Of a DNA stretch of 64,000 bases, positions 12,524-24,800 are shown piece by piece (within the stretch, counting starts at the first letter, position 1; each line of letters starts with the position of its first letter). Source of the DNA: Mastigias papua (taxonomy: Eukaryota > Cnidaria > Scyphozoa > Rhizostomeae > Mastigiidae); the NCBI GenBank assembly GCA_964019165.1, contig OZ025278.1, forward strand, positions 1,271,262 to 1,335,261, written 5' to 3'. Position numbers and translations under genes: made by a program. Under the pieces are notes generated by a model. That model made no database searches. It saw nothing but the letters and a program-made list of their open reading frames with translations, and was not told where the DNA came from.

Positions 12524-15410
12524 GTTGGATTGAAGGTGGACTTGTTACTCTTGATGAATCGTCTATTGTAGTTGCTGGTCATCGTGTCAGGAATTCAGTG
12601 TAATTTCTGGAATGTGAACTGTATTTAAAAGGTGGCGAGTAATTGTCCGCTCTGATGGCTGTAGTTAGGCCAGTCACTTGTTTGCCAATTACTGATGGTG
12701 AGTTGTCAGCATCTATTTGTCGCTTTCTATGGAGTGAACTTTGAAGTCGAAAAAGAGTGCTTAGAGATCAGTGATGTGACTCCTGTTATACATCGGCGGT
12801 TGTGAGGTTTGCTGTCCGTCTATATCTCGCGCAGCATGGAAGGTACGTTGTCTTTGCCTTATAGATCCGATTTACGTCCCATAGCAGGGATTCCTTGTTG
12901 GTTGTACGATAGTCTATTTTATCCTAGCAAACAATTATATAGTGCGTTCAGTAGTTGCTACACGTGTTCACAATCGTCAGATCAGGTCATATGTTCCATT
13001 GTCTACTCAGGCGCCATTCCCCGCGCAGTATGTAACAAGTACAGTCCTAGTCGTCATTGCATAGTGTATGCTATTCTGGCATTGTGGTATGCCCTCTTGC
13101 ACAGTATTTACGCTGATATCCCGGGCTTTCGGTACTCCTTCCTTTTGTATCACCGCTCATCACATTATATTTTGTTATTCTTTCAGTTCCAATTTAGTTA
13201 GATAAGTCACACAGCTATTTCCTTGTTCAGTCTCCCATCCAATCTGCATCACTGCGCGCCCATTGCACAGGGACTCAGTAACGTAGGTTAGACGGTTGAA
13301 GCGTGCATTGTGCTCGCCCTGTCCCTTAGACATCTCGCTCGGCTATTCCCAATGTTCCCGCGGCATTTCCTGCAAGTATCCCTCGTTGTCAATCGACAGT
13401 AACCAGTGGACACATTCATCAGGTGCTATATTCCGCTACAGCGTATGCGATTTTTCCAATCTCTAGAACAATCTAGTGGTTACAGTGTTACACGGCAAAA
13501 GTTCTTTTTCTACATTAGCTTAATGTTGCTTAGTGTTGTAATGTTAGATTTTCAAGAGAGAGAGTTCCATACAGAATGTCTAGACAACGCCCTTTAGTAT
13601 AGGGCATACTTACTCAATTCATTCCTCAATACTCCATTGAACTCAAACTTTTGCTAGGCTATAACATTATTCTATATTTACAATTGTCAAATTATCATAT
13701 CTGAGGATAGTAGATAGCGTTATTTCAAAGCACTTGATATTCATAGAGGGGCTGCGCCTCCAAATCCTCCCGTGGTGTTAGGAAAGGGGGTTGTACTCCC
13801 TGAGCCCACAAGAACTACAACTCACTAGTAGATCTGCAGAAGTTAATGAATTGTGTGACTTCAAAACACAGTGATATAAAAGTATACTCAAGTGCTTTGT
13901 TAGCCTTAACCACTCGATGATGAACACATGTACTTGGGAACAGCGAAAGAAAACTGGACAAACAATCACAACGTTTCGGAAAGAACGGATCCAATGGCAG
14001 AAGATGAAAGATGTGCTATTGGCAAGGTCAGAAACAAAGGTCACATTGTACGCCTCCAGGATTTGTGTGACGTTTGCCGCACTCTTATTTGTATTATATG
14101 AGCATTCCTCTAGGAAAAGTCCACTTCTCAAGTCAGGAGAGCAACCCAGCAAATTCCCCTATCAATAACATTTTTCCCTAGCTCTTAGCCATTTTCCCCG
14201 TAGATTTTCCCAACTTCCTCCGATGCTCCACTCTCCCCTACTGTAGAGTAATGCCGCTTCGTGCGGGGGCGTTGACAGCAACTCAACCCCTCACTCTTCA
14301 GTGCTCGTGATCCATTCAGTATTCCGGGTTTTGTCCACTTAGCCGGAAATGCCCTTGCTGTCATCATGTCGTTTGTTTTCTCCTTGCTTTCTTCGGTAGT
14401 AAATGTCGGGTCTCGCGTCTCCACTTCCGTCCCATTCGAATACAGTCTACACTGAGCGTGTAGACCAAGTTCTAATCTAGGCAACTAAATTTCAGGGTTT
14501 TTCGTCGATTTATTCCACAACTGCGTAGCCCTAGGTCAGTAGCGGAATTTGCAGCGTCGAGATTGAGAGCGATACGAAGATAGTGGGGAGGGAATCAATT
14601 TTAGGCAGGTTTCGCACGTGTCTTTCTTGTCACTTGATATTCTTAATCGTATTCCTATTCTTTCACGCTTCACTGTGTATACTAGGTTATTCAATTTGCT
14701 CACGACATACATTATGAATGCCTGAGACCAAACCCTAGTATTCAAACGGTTGGTTGTAAAGGGGAAAAGCACCTAGGTTTGTTTTTCGCAAAGCGAACCA
14801 CCTACAATACATTGTGTGACATCATGCCAAAGTTTTAGCTTTAGAACGACATGAGCAAGTTCTACCCCTTTTATTGCATAGTGCAATGGTAGGTCACACT
14901 GTTACCCAATTCTACGCGCATACAGATGGACACATGTAAGACCAACAAAAAAAAAAAAAAAAACCTGTGTTTAGTACAGGGAGGAAAGGCAAAAAAGACT
15001 CATGACATTTGTTGCAACTTCAAGAAAGTCAGGTATGTATCTGGAAGTTGTTATCATTTATTGTGATGCCCCTTTTGTTACCGAATAGGGAGGATGTGTG
15101 ATGTGTATGAGCGCACTTGCGTCATCAGTGTTCAATACCTTTCGACGTCTTGAACCGGCGCGACAGCGCCCTTTTCGTCAGTAAAACATTGTTGCTTGAG
15201 ATATCAAAGTAGATTCCAGCGGGATTAACTTTGTGACCACTAAGTACAGATAGTGTAGTCGATTGTGTATACATACATGGTGTATTCCTGGTAGATTACC
15301 TACCACTCATCTCAAGATTCACTCTTCCAGGGATCAAAAAGAAAATCAAATAAGCCGATGCTGATTTGGGTTGTTTTTCTCCTCGGGTGGCAGACTTGGG
15401 CGTATCTTGG
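12524..15410. other. Cargo of cassette 1, unrecognised
   Basis: About 2.9 kb of mixed-composition sequence, visibly less AT-rich than the satellite and non-repetitive. The longest open stretches (130 codons at 12809-13201 plus, starting with TTG; 124 codons at 13778-14152 minus; 99 codons at 14185-14484 minus) overlap or oppose each other and show no domain I recognise. An 18-bp A run lies at about 14946-14963. A small hairpin (GGCGCGACAGCGCC) lies near 15157. No transposase, helicase or captured host exon was identified. Confidence 0.5.
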
Positions 15411-15689
15411 CGAGAGGTTGCCATTTGTACCCATGGCAACGAAACTGTTAAATACTATATGTACATTCTGTCTCTCATACAGGGCATAAACGTCTTAAGC
15501 CCTACTAAGTTGCTGATATGCATTTGACTTATCTTACAGTGAGATTCACAATTGAGTTTATTATGAATACAACGATACGACCCAATTTACTGCCAACCCA
15601 TTAGCATCTTTTGTCTAGTTTCTCAATCCCGTTATCTCATTCGTATTGCTATTTCAATATTATTATGCACAGGAGCCTAGAGGCGTTAA
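15411..15689. repeat. Shared right end, copy 1
   Basis: 279 bp identical by eye to 18525-18803, from CGAGAGGTTGCCATTTG to GAGGCGTTAA. The last bases TTAA abut the TGGGAC start of the next cassette with no spacer. Confidence 0.93.
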
Positions 15690-15880
15690 TGGGACATTTA
15701 CCGCGTAAATGTCCTTTAACGACAAAGGCGACGCGTTATGTTCCTTACTGCTACCCCCCATACTGGGTATCACATGATTAGACCATGTTCACACCTTACT
15801 GCACGTCCATTGAACTCTACAGTCCTCTTCGTACACACGTTCAGTAGCAATCAACATGGGGATACTTACGTTTTATTTCT
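15690..15880. repeat. Shared left end, copy 2
   Basis: 191-bp copy of 12333-12523, with the same terminal hairpin. After it the two cassettes diverge completely. Confidence 0.93.
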
Positions 15881-16089
15881 CCCACCCTCCCTACCCTTAG
15901 AACTAGTCTACATGCAATTCTCTTCCCTGGTCGTATCGTTGAGGCTCTAATCTTACACATTCCATCTTCGTTTTACCCCTCTTAGCAGCCCCCTGTGACC
16001 ATCATTGACCTCATCCCGATGTTCCTGCCCAATAAGGTGGCGCGTTTTTAACCATGGCACCACCCCACTACGGATATCGTTATATCCCG
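15881..16089. other. Cassette 2 cargo, unique stretch
   Basis: C- and T-rich sequence between the left end and the hairpin repeat. I see no gene or repeat in it. Confidence 0.4.
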
Positions 16090-17910
16090 TTTACAATGCA
16101 ATAACTAATTGTAATCGAGAAAGTTCTCTAAGTTTTTTTTATTGTTTTTTTTTTGCAATGCATTACTTTTATGTGATCGAGAAATTTCTTGAAATTGCAC
16201 AATGCAATGTATATGTGATATGTGATTGAGGAAATTCTCAAAGTTTATGCAATGCAATAATTATATGAGATCAAGCAAGTGCTCGACATTATGATATGTG
16301 ACCGAGGAAGTCCTCGAGTTTTATGCAATGCAATATTTACAAGACATCGAGCAAGTGCTCAACATTATAATATGTAATCGAGGAAGTCCTCGAGTTTTAT
16401 GCAATGCAATATTTACAAGATATCGAGCAAGTGCTCAATATATGATATGTGATCGAGGAAGTCCTCGAGTTTTATGCAATGCAATATTTACAAGACATCG
16501 AGCAAGTGCTCAAAATTATGATAAGTGATCGAGGAAGTCCTCAAGCTTTATGTAATGCAATATTTAGAAGACATCGAGCAAGTGCTCAACATTAGGATAT
16601 GTGATCGAGCAAGTGCTCGACATTATGATATGTGATCGAGGAAGTCCTCGAGTTTTATGCAATGCAATATTTACAAGACATCGAGCAAGTGCTCAATATT
16701 ATGATATATGATCGAGGAAGTCCTCGAGTTTTATGCAATGCAATATTTACAAGATATCGAGCAAGTGCTCAATATTATGATATGTGATCGAGGAAGTCCT
16801 CGAGTTTTATGCAATGCAATATTTATATGAGATCGAGCAAGTGCTCGACATTATGATATGTGATCGAGGAAGTCCTCGAGCTTTATGCAATGCAATATTT
16901 ACAAGACATCGAGCAAGTGCTCGACATTATGATATGTGATCGAGGAAGTCCTCGAGTTTTATGCAATGCAATATTTATATGAGATCGAGCAAGTGCTCGA
17001 CATTTTGATATGTGATCGAGGAAGTCCTCGAGTTTTATGCAATGCAATATTTACAAGACATCGAGCAAGTGCTCAAAATTATGATATGTGATCGAGGAAG
17101 TCCTCGAGCTTTATGCAATGCAATATTTATATGAGATTGAGCAAGAGCTCGACATTATGATATGTAATCGAGGAAGTCCTCGAGTTTTATGCAATGCAAT
17201 ATTTACAAGACATTGAGCAAGTGCTCAATATTATGATATGTGATCGAGGAAGTCCTCGAGTTTTATGCAATGCAATATTTACAAGACATCGAGCAAGTGC
17301 TCAATATTATGATATGTGATCGAGGGAGTCCTCGAGTTTTATGTAATGCAATATTTAGAAGACATCGAGCAAGTGCTCAACATTATATGTGATCGAGCAA
17401 GTGCTCGACATTTTGATATGTGATCGAGGAAGTCCTCGAGTTTTATGCAATGCAATATTTACAAGACATCGAGCAAGTGCTCAATATTATGATATATGAT
17501 CGAGGAAGTCCTCGAGTTTTATGCAATGCACTATTTACAAGACATCGAGCAAGTGCTCAACATTATAATATCTAATTGAGGAAGTCCTCGAGTTTTATGC
17601 AATGCAATAATTATATGAGATCGAGCAAGTGCTCAATATTATGATATGTGATCGAGGAAGTCCTCGAGTTTTATGCAATGCAATATTTACAACACATCGA
17701 GCAAGTGCTCAAATTTATGATATGTTATCGCGGAAGTCCTCGAAGTCTTTGCTATGCATTAATTATCTCAGATCGAGAAAGTTCTGCAAGTAGTGCAATG
17801 CAATGTTTATAGGTGTTATGTGATCAAGGAAGTCCTCAATGTTTATGTAATGCAATGTTGCAATGCAATGTTTATATATGATCGACGTAGTCCTTGACGT
17901 TTATTCACTG
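16090..17910. repeat. About 76-bp tandem repeat with two alternating hairpins
   Basis: About two dozen units of 75-77 bp (for example 16303, 16380, 16455, 16531). Each unit contains TCGAGGA-AG-TCCTCGA and, about 38 bp later, TCGAGCA-AG-TGCTC(G/A)A. Both are 5-7-bp stems closed by the dinucleotide AG. The half-units share the frame ATGCAAT or ATGATAT plus GATCGAG, so the 76-bp unit looks like a dimer of a 38-bp ancestor. Edge units are more diverged: GAGAA-AG-TTCTC at about 16113, and GAGAAAGTTCT at about 17774. Between these versions the third stem pair changes from G-C to C-G to A-T while pairing is kept. Confidence 0.93.
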
Positions 17911-17929
17911 CCATTTCTATACGTAATCT

Positions 17930-18500
17930 TTTTTACATACAATTTTTTCTATCGGTCAATGGAGCATGGAACAACCATTGATGATTTGGGTACCTGAATA
18001 AGAAGGCCATCTCCAGACATCATATGAGCTAAAGACACTCAGTTGGAATTCTCTTCACTCTGTCAAGGGGAGCTTGGAGCAACCATCGTTGATGTTGGCT
18101 ATCTGACCAAGAAGACCATCTCAAGACATAGTATGAACTACAAACTCTCTGATGACCTTTCTTCACTCTGTCAAAGCAGTATCATTGAACCATTATCGAT
18201 TGTAGCACACGATGGAGAGGTTAATCTCCATACCTCATATGAGCTAAAGACACTCAGTTGGAGTTCTCTTCACTCTAGTAACGTAGCTTGGACCATCCGT
18301 CGTTGATGTTTGCTATTTGAATGAGGAGACCGTCTCAAGCATGGATTTTTCAATTCTCTGACAAGGAAGACCATCTCAAGACCTCGTACAAACTAAAGAT
18401 TCTGTAATAAACTCTCTTCACTCTGTCACAGGAGTATACGTCACCCTCAACGATTTTAGCCATCCAACTGTGAGGAGCACTTCAATACTTCATGTGAGAT
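17930..18500. repeat. Degenerate tandem repeat of about 105-150 bp
   Basis: Four or so diverged copies of a unit containing CATATGAGCTAAAGACACTC, then TCTTCACTCTGTCAA, then GGAGCAACCATCGTTGATG, then AAGACCATCTCAAGACAT. Copies begin near 18021, 18131, 18236 and 18385. The plus frame 18043-18306 is open across two copies but is not recognised as a protein. Confidence 0.65.
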
Positions 18501-18524
18501 GAAAAACCTCTGACGGTCTATTCT

Positions 18525-18803
18525 CGAGAGGTTGCCATTTGTACCCATGGCAACGAAACTGTTAAATACTATATGTACATTCTGTCTCTCATACAGGGCA
18601 TAAACGTCTTAAGCCCTACTAAGTTGCTGATATGCATTTGACTTATCTTACAGTGAGATTCACAATTGAGTTTATTATGAATACAACGATACGACCCAAT
18701 TTACTGCCAACCCATTAGCATCTTTTGTCTAGTTTCTCAATCCCGTTATCTCATTCGTATTGCTATTTCAATATTATTATGCACAGGAGCCTAGAGGCGT
18801 TAA
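18525..18803. repeat. Shared right end, copy 2
   Basis: 279-bp copy of 15411-15689, ending GAGGCGTTAA directly before the satellite resumes at ACCAAGGCTATAGCC. Confidence 0.93.
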
Positions 18804-21800
18804 ACCAAGGCTATAGCCTTACTGTTTGGCCAAAAATCGCTCATTTTCATCACTTTTCAATGTTCAATCAAAATCAATCAATTTCAAATTTGGTCATTTT
18901 TGAGCAAAATACCAAGGCTATAGCCTTACTTTTTGGCCAAAAATCGCTCATTTTCATCACTTTTCAATGTTCAATCAAAATCAATCAATTTCAAATTTGG
19001 TCATTTTGGAGCAAAATACCAAGGCTATAGCCATACTTTTTGGCCAAAAATCGCTCATTTTCATCACTTTTCAATGTTCAATCAAAATCAATCAATTTCA
19101 AATTTGGTCATTTTTGAGCAAAATACCAAGGCTATAGCCTTACTTTTTGGCCAAAAATCGCTCATTTTCATCACTTTTCAATGTTCAATCAAAATCAATC
19201 AATTTCAAATTTGGTCATTTTTGAGCAAAATACCAAGGCTTTAGCCTTACTTTTTGGCCAAAAATCGCTCATTTTCATCACTTTTCAATGTTCAATCAAA
19301 ATCAATCAATTTCAAATTTGGTCATTTTTGAGCAAAATACCAAGGCTATAGCCTTACTTTTTGGCCAAAAATAGCTCATTTTCATCACTTTTCAATGTTC
19401 AATCAAAACCAATCAATTTCAAATTTGGTCATTTTTGAGCAAAATACCAAGGCTATAGCCTTACTTTTTGGCCAAAAATCGCTCATTTTCATCACTTTTC
19501 AATGTTCAATCAAAACCAATCAATTTCAAATTTGGTCATTTTTGAGCAAAATACCAAGGCTATAGCCTTACTTTTTGGCCAAAAATCGCTCATTTTCATC
19601 ACTTTTCAATGTTCAATCAAAATCAATCAATTTCAAATTTGGTCATTTTTGAGCAAAATACCAAGGCTATAGTCTTACTGTTTGGCCAAAAATCGCTCAT
19701 TTTCATCACTTTTCAATGTTCAATCAAAATCAATCAATTTCAAATTTGGTCATTTTTGAGCAAAATACCAAGGCTATAGCCTTACCTTTTGGCCACAAAT
19801 CGCTCATTTTCATCACTTTTCAATGTTCAATCAAAATCAATCAATTTCAAATTTGGTCATTTTTGAGCAAAATACCAAGGCTATAGCCTTACTTTTTGGC
19901 CAAAAATCGCTCATTTTCATCACTTTTCAATGTTCAATCAAAATCAATCAATTTCAAATTTGGTCATTTTTGAGCAAAATACCAAGGCTATAGCCTTACT
20001 GTTTGGCCAAAAATCGCTCATTTTCATCACTTTTCAATGTTCAATCAAAATCAATCAATTTCAAATTTGGTCATTTTTGAGCAAAATACCAAGGCTATAG
20101 CCTTACTTTTTGGCCAAAAATCGCTCATTTTCATCACTTTTCAATGTTCAATCAAAATCAATCAATTTCAAATTTGGTCATTTTTGAGCAAAATACCAAG
20201 GCTATAGCCATACTTTTTGGCCAAAAATCGCTCATTTTCATCACTTTTCAATGTTCAATCAAAATCAATCAATTTCAAATTTGGTCATTTTTGAGCAAAA
20301 TACCAAGGCTATAGCCTTACTTTTTGGCCAAAAATCGCTCATTTTCATCACTTTTCAATGTTCAATCAAAATCAATCAATTTCAAATTTGGTCATTTTTG
20401 AGCAAAATACCAAGGCTTTAGCCTTACTTTTTGGCCAAAAATCGCTCATTTTCATCACTTTTCAATGTTCAATCAAAATCAATCAATTTCAAATTTGGTC
20501 ATTTTTGAGCAAAATACCAAGGCTATAGCCTTACTTTTTGGCCAAAAATAGCTCATTTTCATCACTTTTCAATGTTCAATCAAAACCAATCAATTTCAAA
20601 TTTGGTCATTTTTGAGCAAAATACCAAGGCTATAGCCTTACTTTTTGGCCAAAAATCGCTCATTTTCATCATTTTTCAATGTTCAATCAAAACCAATCAA
20701 TTTCAAATTTGGTCATTTTTGAGCAAATTACCAAGGCTATAGCCTTACTTTTTGGCCAAAAATCGCTCATTTTCATCACTTTTCAATGTTCAATCAAAAT
20801 CAATCAATTTCAAATTTGGTCATTTTGGAGCAAAATACCAAGGCTATAGCCATACTTTTTGGCAAAAATCGCTCATTTTCATCACTTTTCAATGTTCTAT
20901 CAAAATCAATCAATTTCAAATTTGGTCATTTTTGAGCAAATTACCAAGGCTATAGCCTTACTTTTTGGCCAAAAATAGCTCATTTTCATCACTTTTCAAT
21001 GTTCAATCAAAATCAATCAATTTCAAATTTGGTCATTTTGGAGCAAAATACCAAGGCTATAGCCATACGTTTTGGCAAAAATCGCTCATTTTCATCACTT
21101 TTCAATGTTCAATCAAAATCAATCAATTTCAAATTTGGTCATTTTTGAGCAAAATACCAAGGCTATAGCCTTACTTTTTGGCCAAAAATCGCTCATTTTC
21201 ATCACTTTTCAATGTTCAATCAAAATCAATCAATTTCAAATTTGGTCATTTTTGAGCAAAATACCAAGGCTATAGCCTTACTTTATGGCCAGAAATCGCT
21301 CATTTTCATCACTTTTCAATGTTCAATCAAAATCAATCAATTTCAAATTTGGTCATTTTTGAGCAAAATACCAAGGCTATAGCCTTACTTTTTGGCCAAA
21401 CAGCGCTCATTTTCATCACTTTTCAATGTTCAATCAAAATCAATCAATTTCAAATTTGGTCATTTTTGAGCAAAATACCAAGGCTATAGCCTTACTTTTT
21501 GGCCAAAAATCGCTCATTTTCATCACTTTTCAATGTTCAATCAAAATCAATCAATTTCAAATTTGGTCAATTTTGAGCAAAATACCAAGGCTATAGCCTT
21601 ACTTTTTGGCCAAAAATCGCTCATTTTCATCACTTTTCAATGTTCAATCAAAATCAATCAATTTCAAATTTGGTCATTTTTGAGCAAAATACCAAGGCTA
21701 TAGCCTTACTTTTTGGCCAAAAATCGCTCATTTTCATCACTTTTCAATGTTCAATCAAAATTAATCAATTTCAAATTTGGTCATTTTTGAGCAAAATACC

Positions 21801-24800
21801 AAGGCTATAGCCTTACTTTTTGGCCAAAAATCGCTCATTTTCATCACTTTTCAATGTTCAATCAAAATCAATCAATTTCAAATTTGGTCATTTTTGAGCA
21901 AAATACCAAGGCTATAGCCTTACTTTTTGGCCACAAATAGCTCATTTTCATCACTTTTCAATGTTCAATCAAAACCAATCAATGTCAAATTTGGTCATTT
22001 TTGAGCAAAATACCAAGGCTATAGCCTTACTTTTTGGCCAAAAATCGCTCATTTTCATCACTTTTCAATGTTCAATCAAAATCAATCAATTTCAAATTTG
22101 GTCATTTTTGAGCAAAATACCAAGGCTATAGCCTTACTTTTTGGCCAAAAATCGCTCATTTTCATCACTTTTCAATGTTCAATCAAAATCAATCAATTTC
22201 AAATTTGGTCATTTTTGAGCAAAATACCAAGGCTATAGCCTTACTTTTTGGCCAAAAATCGCTCATTTTCATCACTTTTCAATGTTCAATCAAAATCAAT
22301 CAATTTCAAATTTGGTCATTTTTGAGCAAAATACCAAGGCTATAGCCTTACTTTTTGGCCAAAAATCGCTCATTTTCATCACTTTTCAATGTTCAATCAA
22401 AATCAATCAATTTCAAATTTGGTCATTTTTGAGCAAAATACCAAGGCTATAGCCTTACTTTTTGGCCAAAAATCGCTCATTTTCATCACTTTTCAATGTT
22501 CAATCAAAATCAATCAATTTCAAATTTGGTCATTTTTGAGCAAAATACCAAGGCTATAGCCTTACTTTTTGGCCAAAAATAGCTCATTTTCATCACTTTT
22601 CAATGTTCAATCAAAACCAATCAATGTCAAATTTGGTCATTTTTGAGCAAAATACCAAGGCTATAGCCTTACTTTTTGGCCAAAAATCGCTCATTTTCAT
22701 CACTTTTCAATGTTCAATCAAAATCAATCAATTTCAAATTTGGTCATTTTTGAGCAAAATACCAAGGCTATAGCCTTAATTTTTGGCCAAAAATCGCTCA
22801 TTTTCATCACTTTTCAATGTTCAATCAAAATCAATCAATTTCAAATTTGTCATTTTTGAGCCAAATACCAAGGCTATAGCCTTACTTTTTGCCCAAAAAT
22901 CGCTCATTTTCATCACTTTTCAATGTTCAATCAAAATCAATCAATTTCAAATTTGGTCATTTTTGAGCAAAATACCAAGGCTATAGCCTTACTTTTTGGC
23001 CAAACATCGCTCATTTTCATCACTTTTCAATGTTCAATCAAAATCAATCAATTTCAAAGTTGGTCATTTTGGAGCAAAATACCAAGGCTATAGCCTTACT
23101 TTATGGCCAGAAATCGCTCATTTTCATCACTTTTCAATGTTCAATCAAAATCAATCAATTTCAAATTTGGTCATTTTTGAGCAAAATACCAAGGCTATAG
23201 CCTTACTTTTTGGCCAAAAATCGCTCATTTTCATCACTTTTCAATGTTCAATCAAAATCAATCAATTTCAAATTTGGTCATTTTTGAGCAAAATACCAAG
23301 GCTATAGCCTTACTTTTTGGCCAAAAATAGCTCATTTTCATCACTTTTCAATGTTCAATCAAAACCAATCAATGTCAAATTTGGTCATTTTTGAGCAAAA
23401 TACCAAGGCTATAGCCTTACTTTTTGGCCAAAAATCGCTCATTTTCATCACTTTTCAATGTTCAATCAAAATCAATCAATTTCAAATTTGGTCATTTTTG
23501 AGCAAAATACCAAGGCTATAGCCATACGTTTTGGCAAAAATCGCTCATTTTCATCACTTTTCAATGTTCAATCAAAATCAATCAATTTCAAATTTGGTCA
23601 TTTTGGAGCAAAATACCAAGGCTATAGCCATACTTTTTGGCCAAAAATCGCTCATTTTCATCACTTTTCAATGTTCAATCAAAATCAATCAATTTCAAAT
23701 TTGGTCATTTTTGAGCAAAATACCAAGGCTATAGCCTTACTTTTTGGCCAAAAATCGCTCATTTTCATCACTTTTCAATGTTCAATCAAAATCAATCAAT
23801 TTCAAATTTGGTCATTTTTGAGCAAACTACCAAGGCTATAGCCTTACTTTTTGGCCAAAAATCGCTCAGTTTCATCACTTTTCAATGTTCAATCAAACTC
23901 AATCAATTTCAAATTTGGTCATTTGTGAGCAAAATACCAAGGCTATAGCCTTACTTTATGGCCAGAAATCGCTCATTTTCATCACTTTTCAATGTTCAAT
24001 CAAAATCAATCAATTTCAAATTTGGTCATTTTTGAGCAAAATACCAAGGCTATAGCCTTACTTTTTGGCCAAAAATCGCTCATTTTCATCACTTTTCAAT
24101 GTTCAATCAAAATCAATCAATTTCAAATTTGGTCAATTTTGAGCAAAATACCAAGGCTATAGCCTTACTTTTTGGCCAAAAATCGCTCATTTTCATCACT
24201 TTTCAATGTTCAATCAAAATCACTCAATTTCAAATTTGGTCAACTTTGAGCAATATACCAAGGCTATAGCCTTACTTTTTGGCCAAAAATCGCTCATTTT
24301 CATCACTTTTCAATGTTCAATCAAAATCAATCAATTTCAAATTTGGTCATTTTTGAGCAAAATACCAAGGCTATAGCCTTACTTTTTGGCCAAAAATCGC
24401 TCACTTTCATCACTTTTCAATGTTCAATCAAAACCAATCAATTTCAAATTTGGTCATTTTTGAGCAAAATACCAAGGCTATAGCCTTACTTTTTGGCCAA
24501 AAATCGCTCATTTTCATCACTTTTCAATGTTCAATCAAAATCAATCAATTTCAAATTTGGTCATTTTTGAGCAAAATACCAAGGCTATAGCCTTACTTTA
24601 TGGCCAAAAATCGCTCATTTTCATCACTTTTCAATGTTCAATCAAAATCAATCAATTTCAAATTTGGTCATTTTGGAGCAAAATACCAAGGCTATAGCCA
24701 TACTTTTTGGCAAAAATCGCTCATTTTCATCACTTTTCAATGTTCTATCAAAATCAATCAATTTCAAATTTGGTCATTTTTGAGCAAAATACCAAGGCTA

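Larger units (their letters stand above)
12333..15689. mobile_element. Cassette 1 of a twin insertion in the satellite
   Basis: This 3357-bp segment starts with TGGGACATTTACCGCG and ends with GAGGCGTTAA. Its first 191 bp and last 279 bp are repeated, identically by eye, at the ends of the next cassette, which follows directly head to tail. The interior (12524-15410) is unrelated to the neighbour's interior. The left end carries a 10-bp perfect hairpin (GGACATTTAC, loop CGC, GTAAATGTCC). The junction interrupts the satellite between GAGCAAAAT and ACCAAGG, in register and without an evident target duplication. Shared ends, differing cargo, tandem placement and no target duplication recall non-autonomous rolling-circle (Helitron or Helentron) elements, but the canonical CTRR end and A-T target are not seen. 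A tyrosine-recombinase element or another satellite-associated repeat is also possible. Confidence 0.6.
15690..18803. mobile_element. Cassette 2 of a twin insertion in the satellite
   Basis: This 3114-bp segment has the same 191-bp left and 279-bp right ends as cassette 1 but a different interior (15881-18524). The interior holds a hairpin-rich 76-bp tandem repeat and a second degenerate tandem repeat. After its last base the satellite resumes at ACCAAGG, exactly where array 1 stopped, so both cassettes together look like one insertion event or one insertion followed by tandem extension. No coding capacity was recognised, so it would depend on proteins made elsewhere if it is mobile. Confidence 0.6.

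Noticed and set aside
12809..13201. 130-codon open frame in cassette 1 as a gene
   Set aside because: Starts at TTG, and has no recognisable domain or coding-like conservation available. Left as possible noise.
13778..14484. Minus-strand open frames of 124 and 99 codons in cassette 1
   Set aside because: Overlapped by an opposing open frame at 13917-14168, with no motif recognised. Insufficient support.
12333..15689. Canonical Helitron
   Set aside because: No 5'-TC start, CTRR end or A^T target could be placed at the boundaries on either strand. Only a looser rolling-circle-like resemblance remains.
16298..16528. Open frame across the 76-bp repeat as a repeat protein
   Set aside because: It only reflects three nearly in-frame repeat units. 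Other units shift frame and contain stops.
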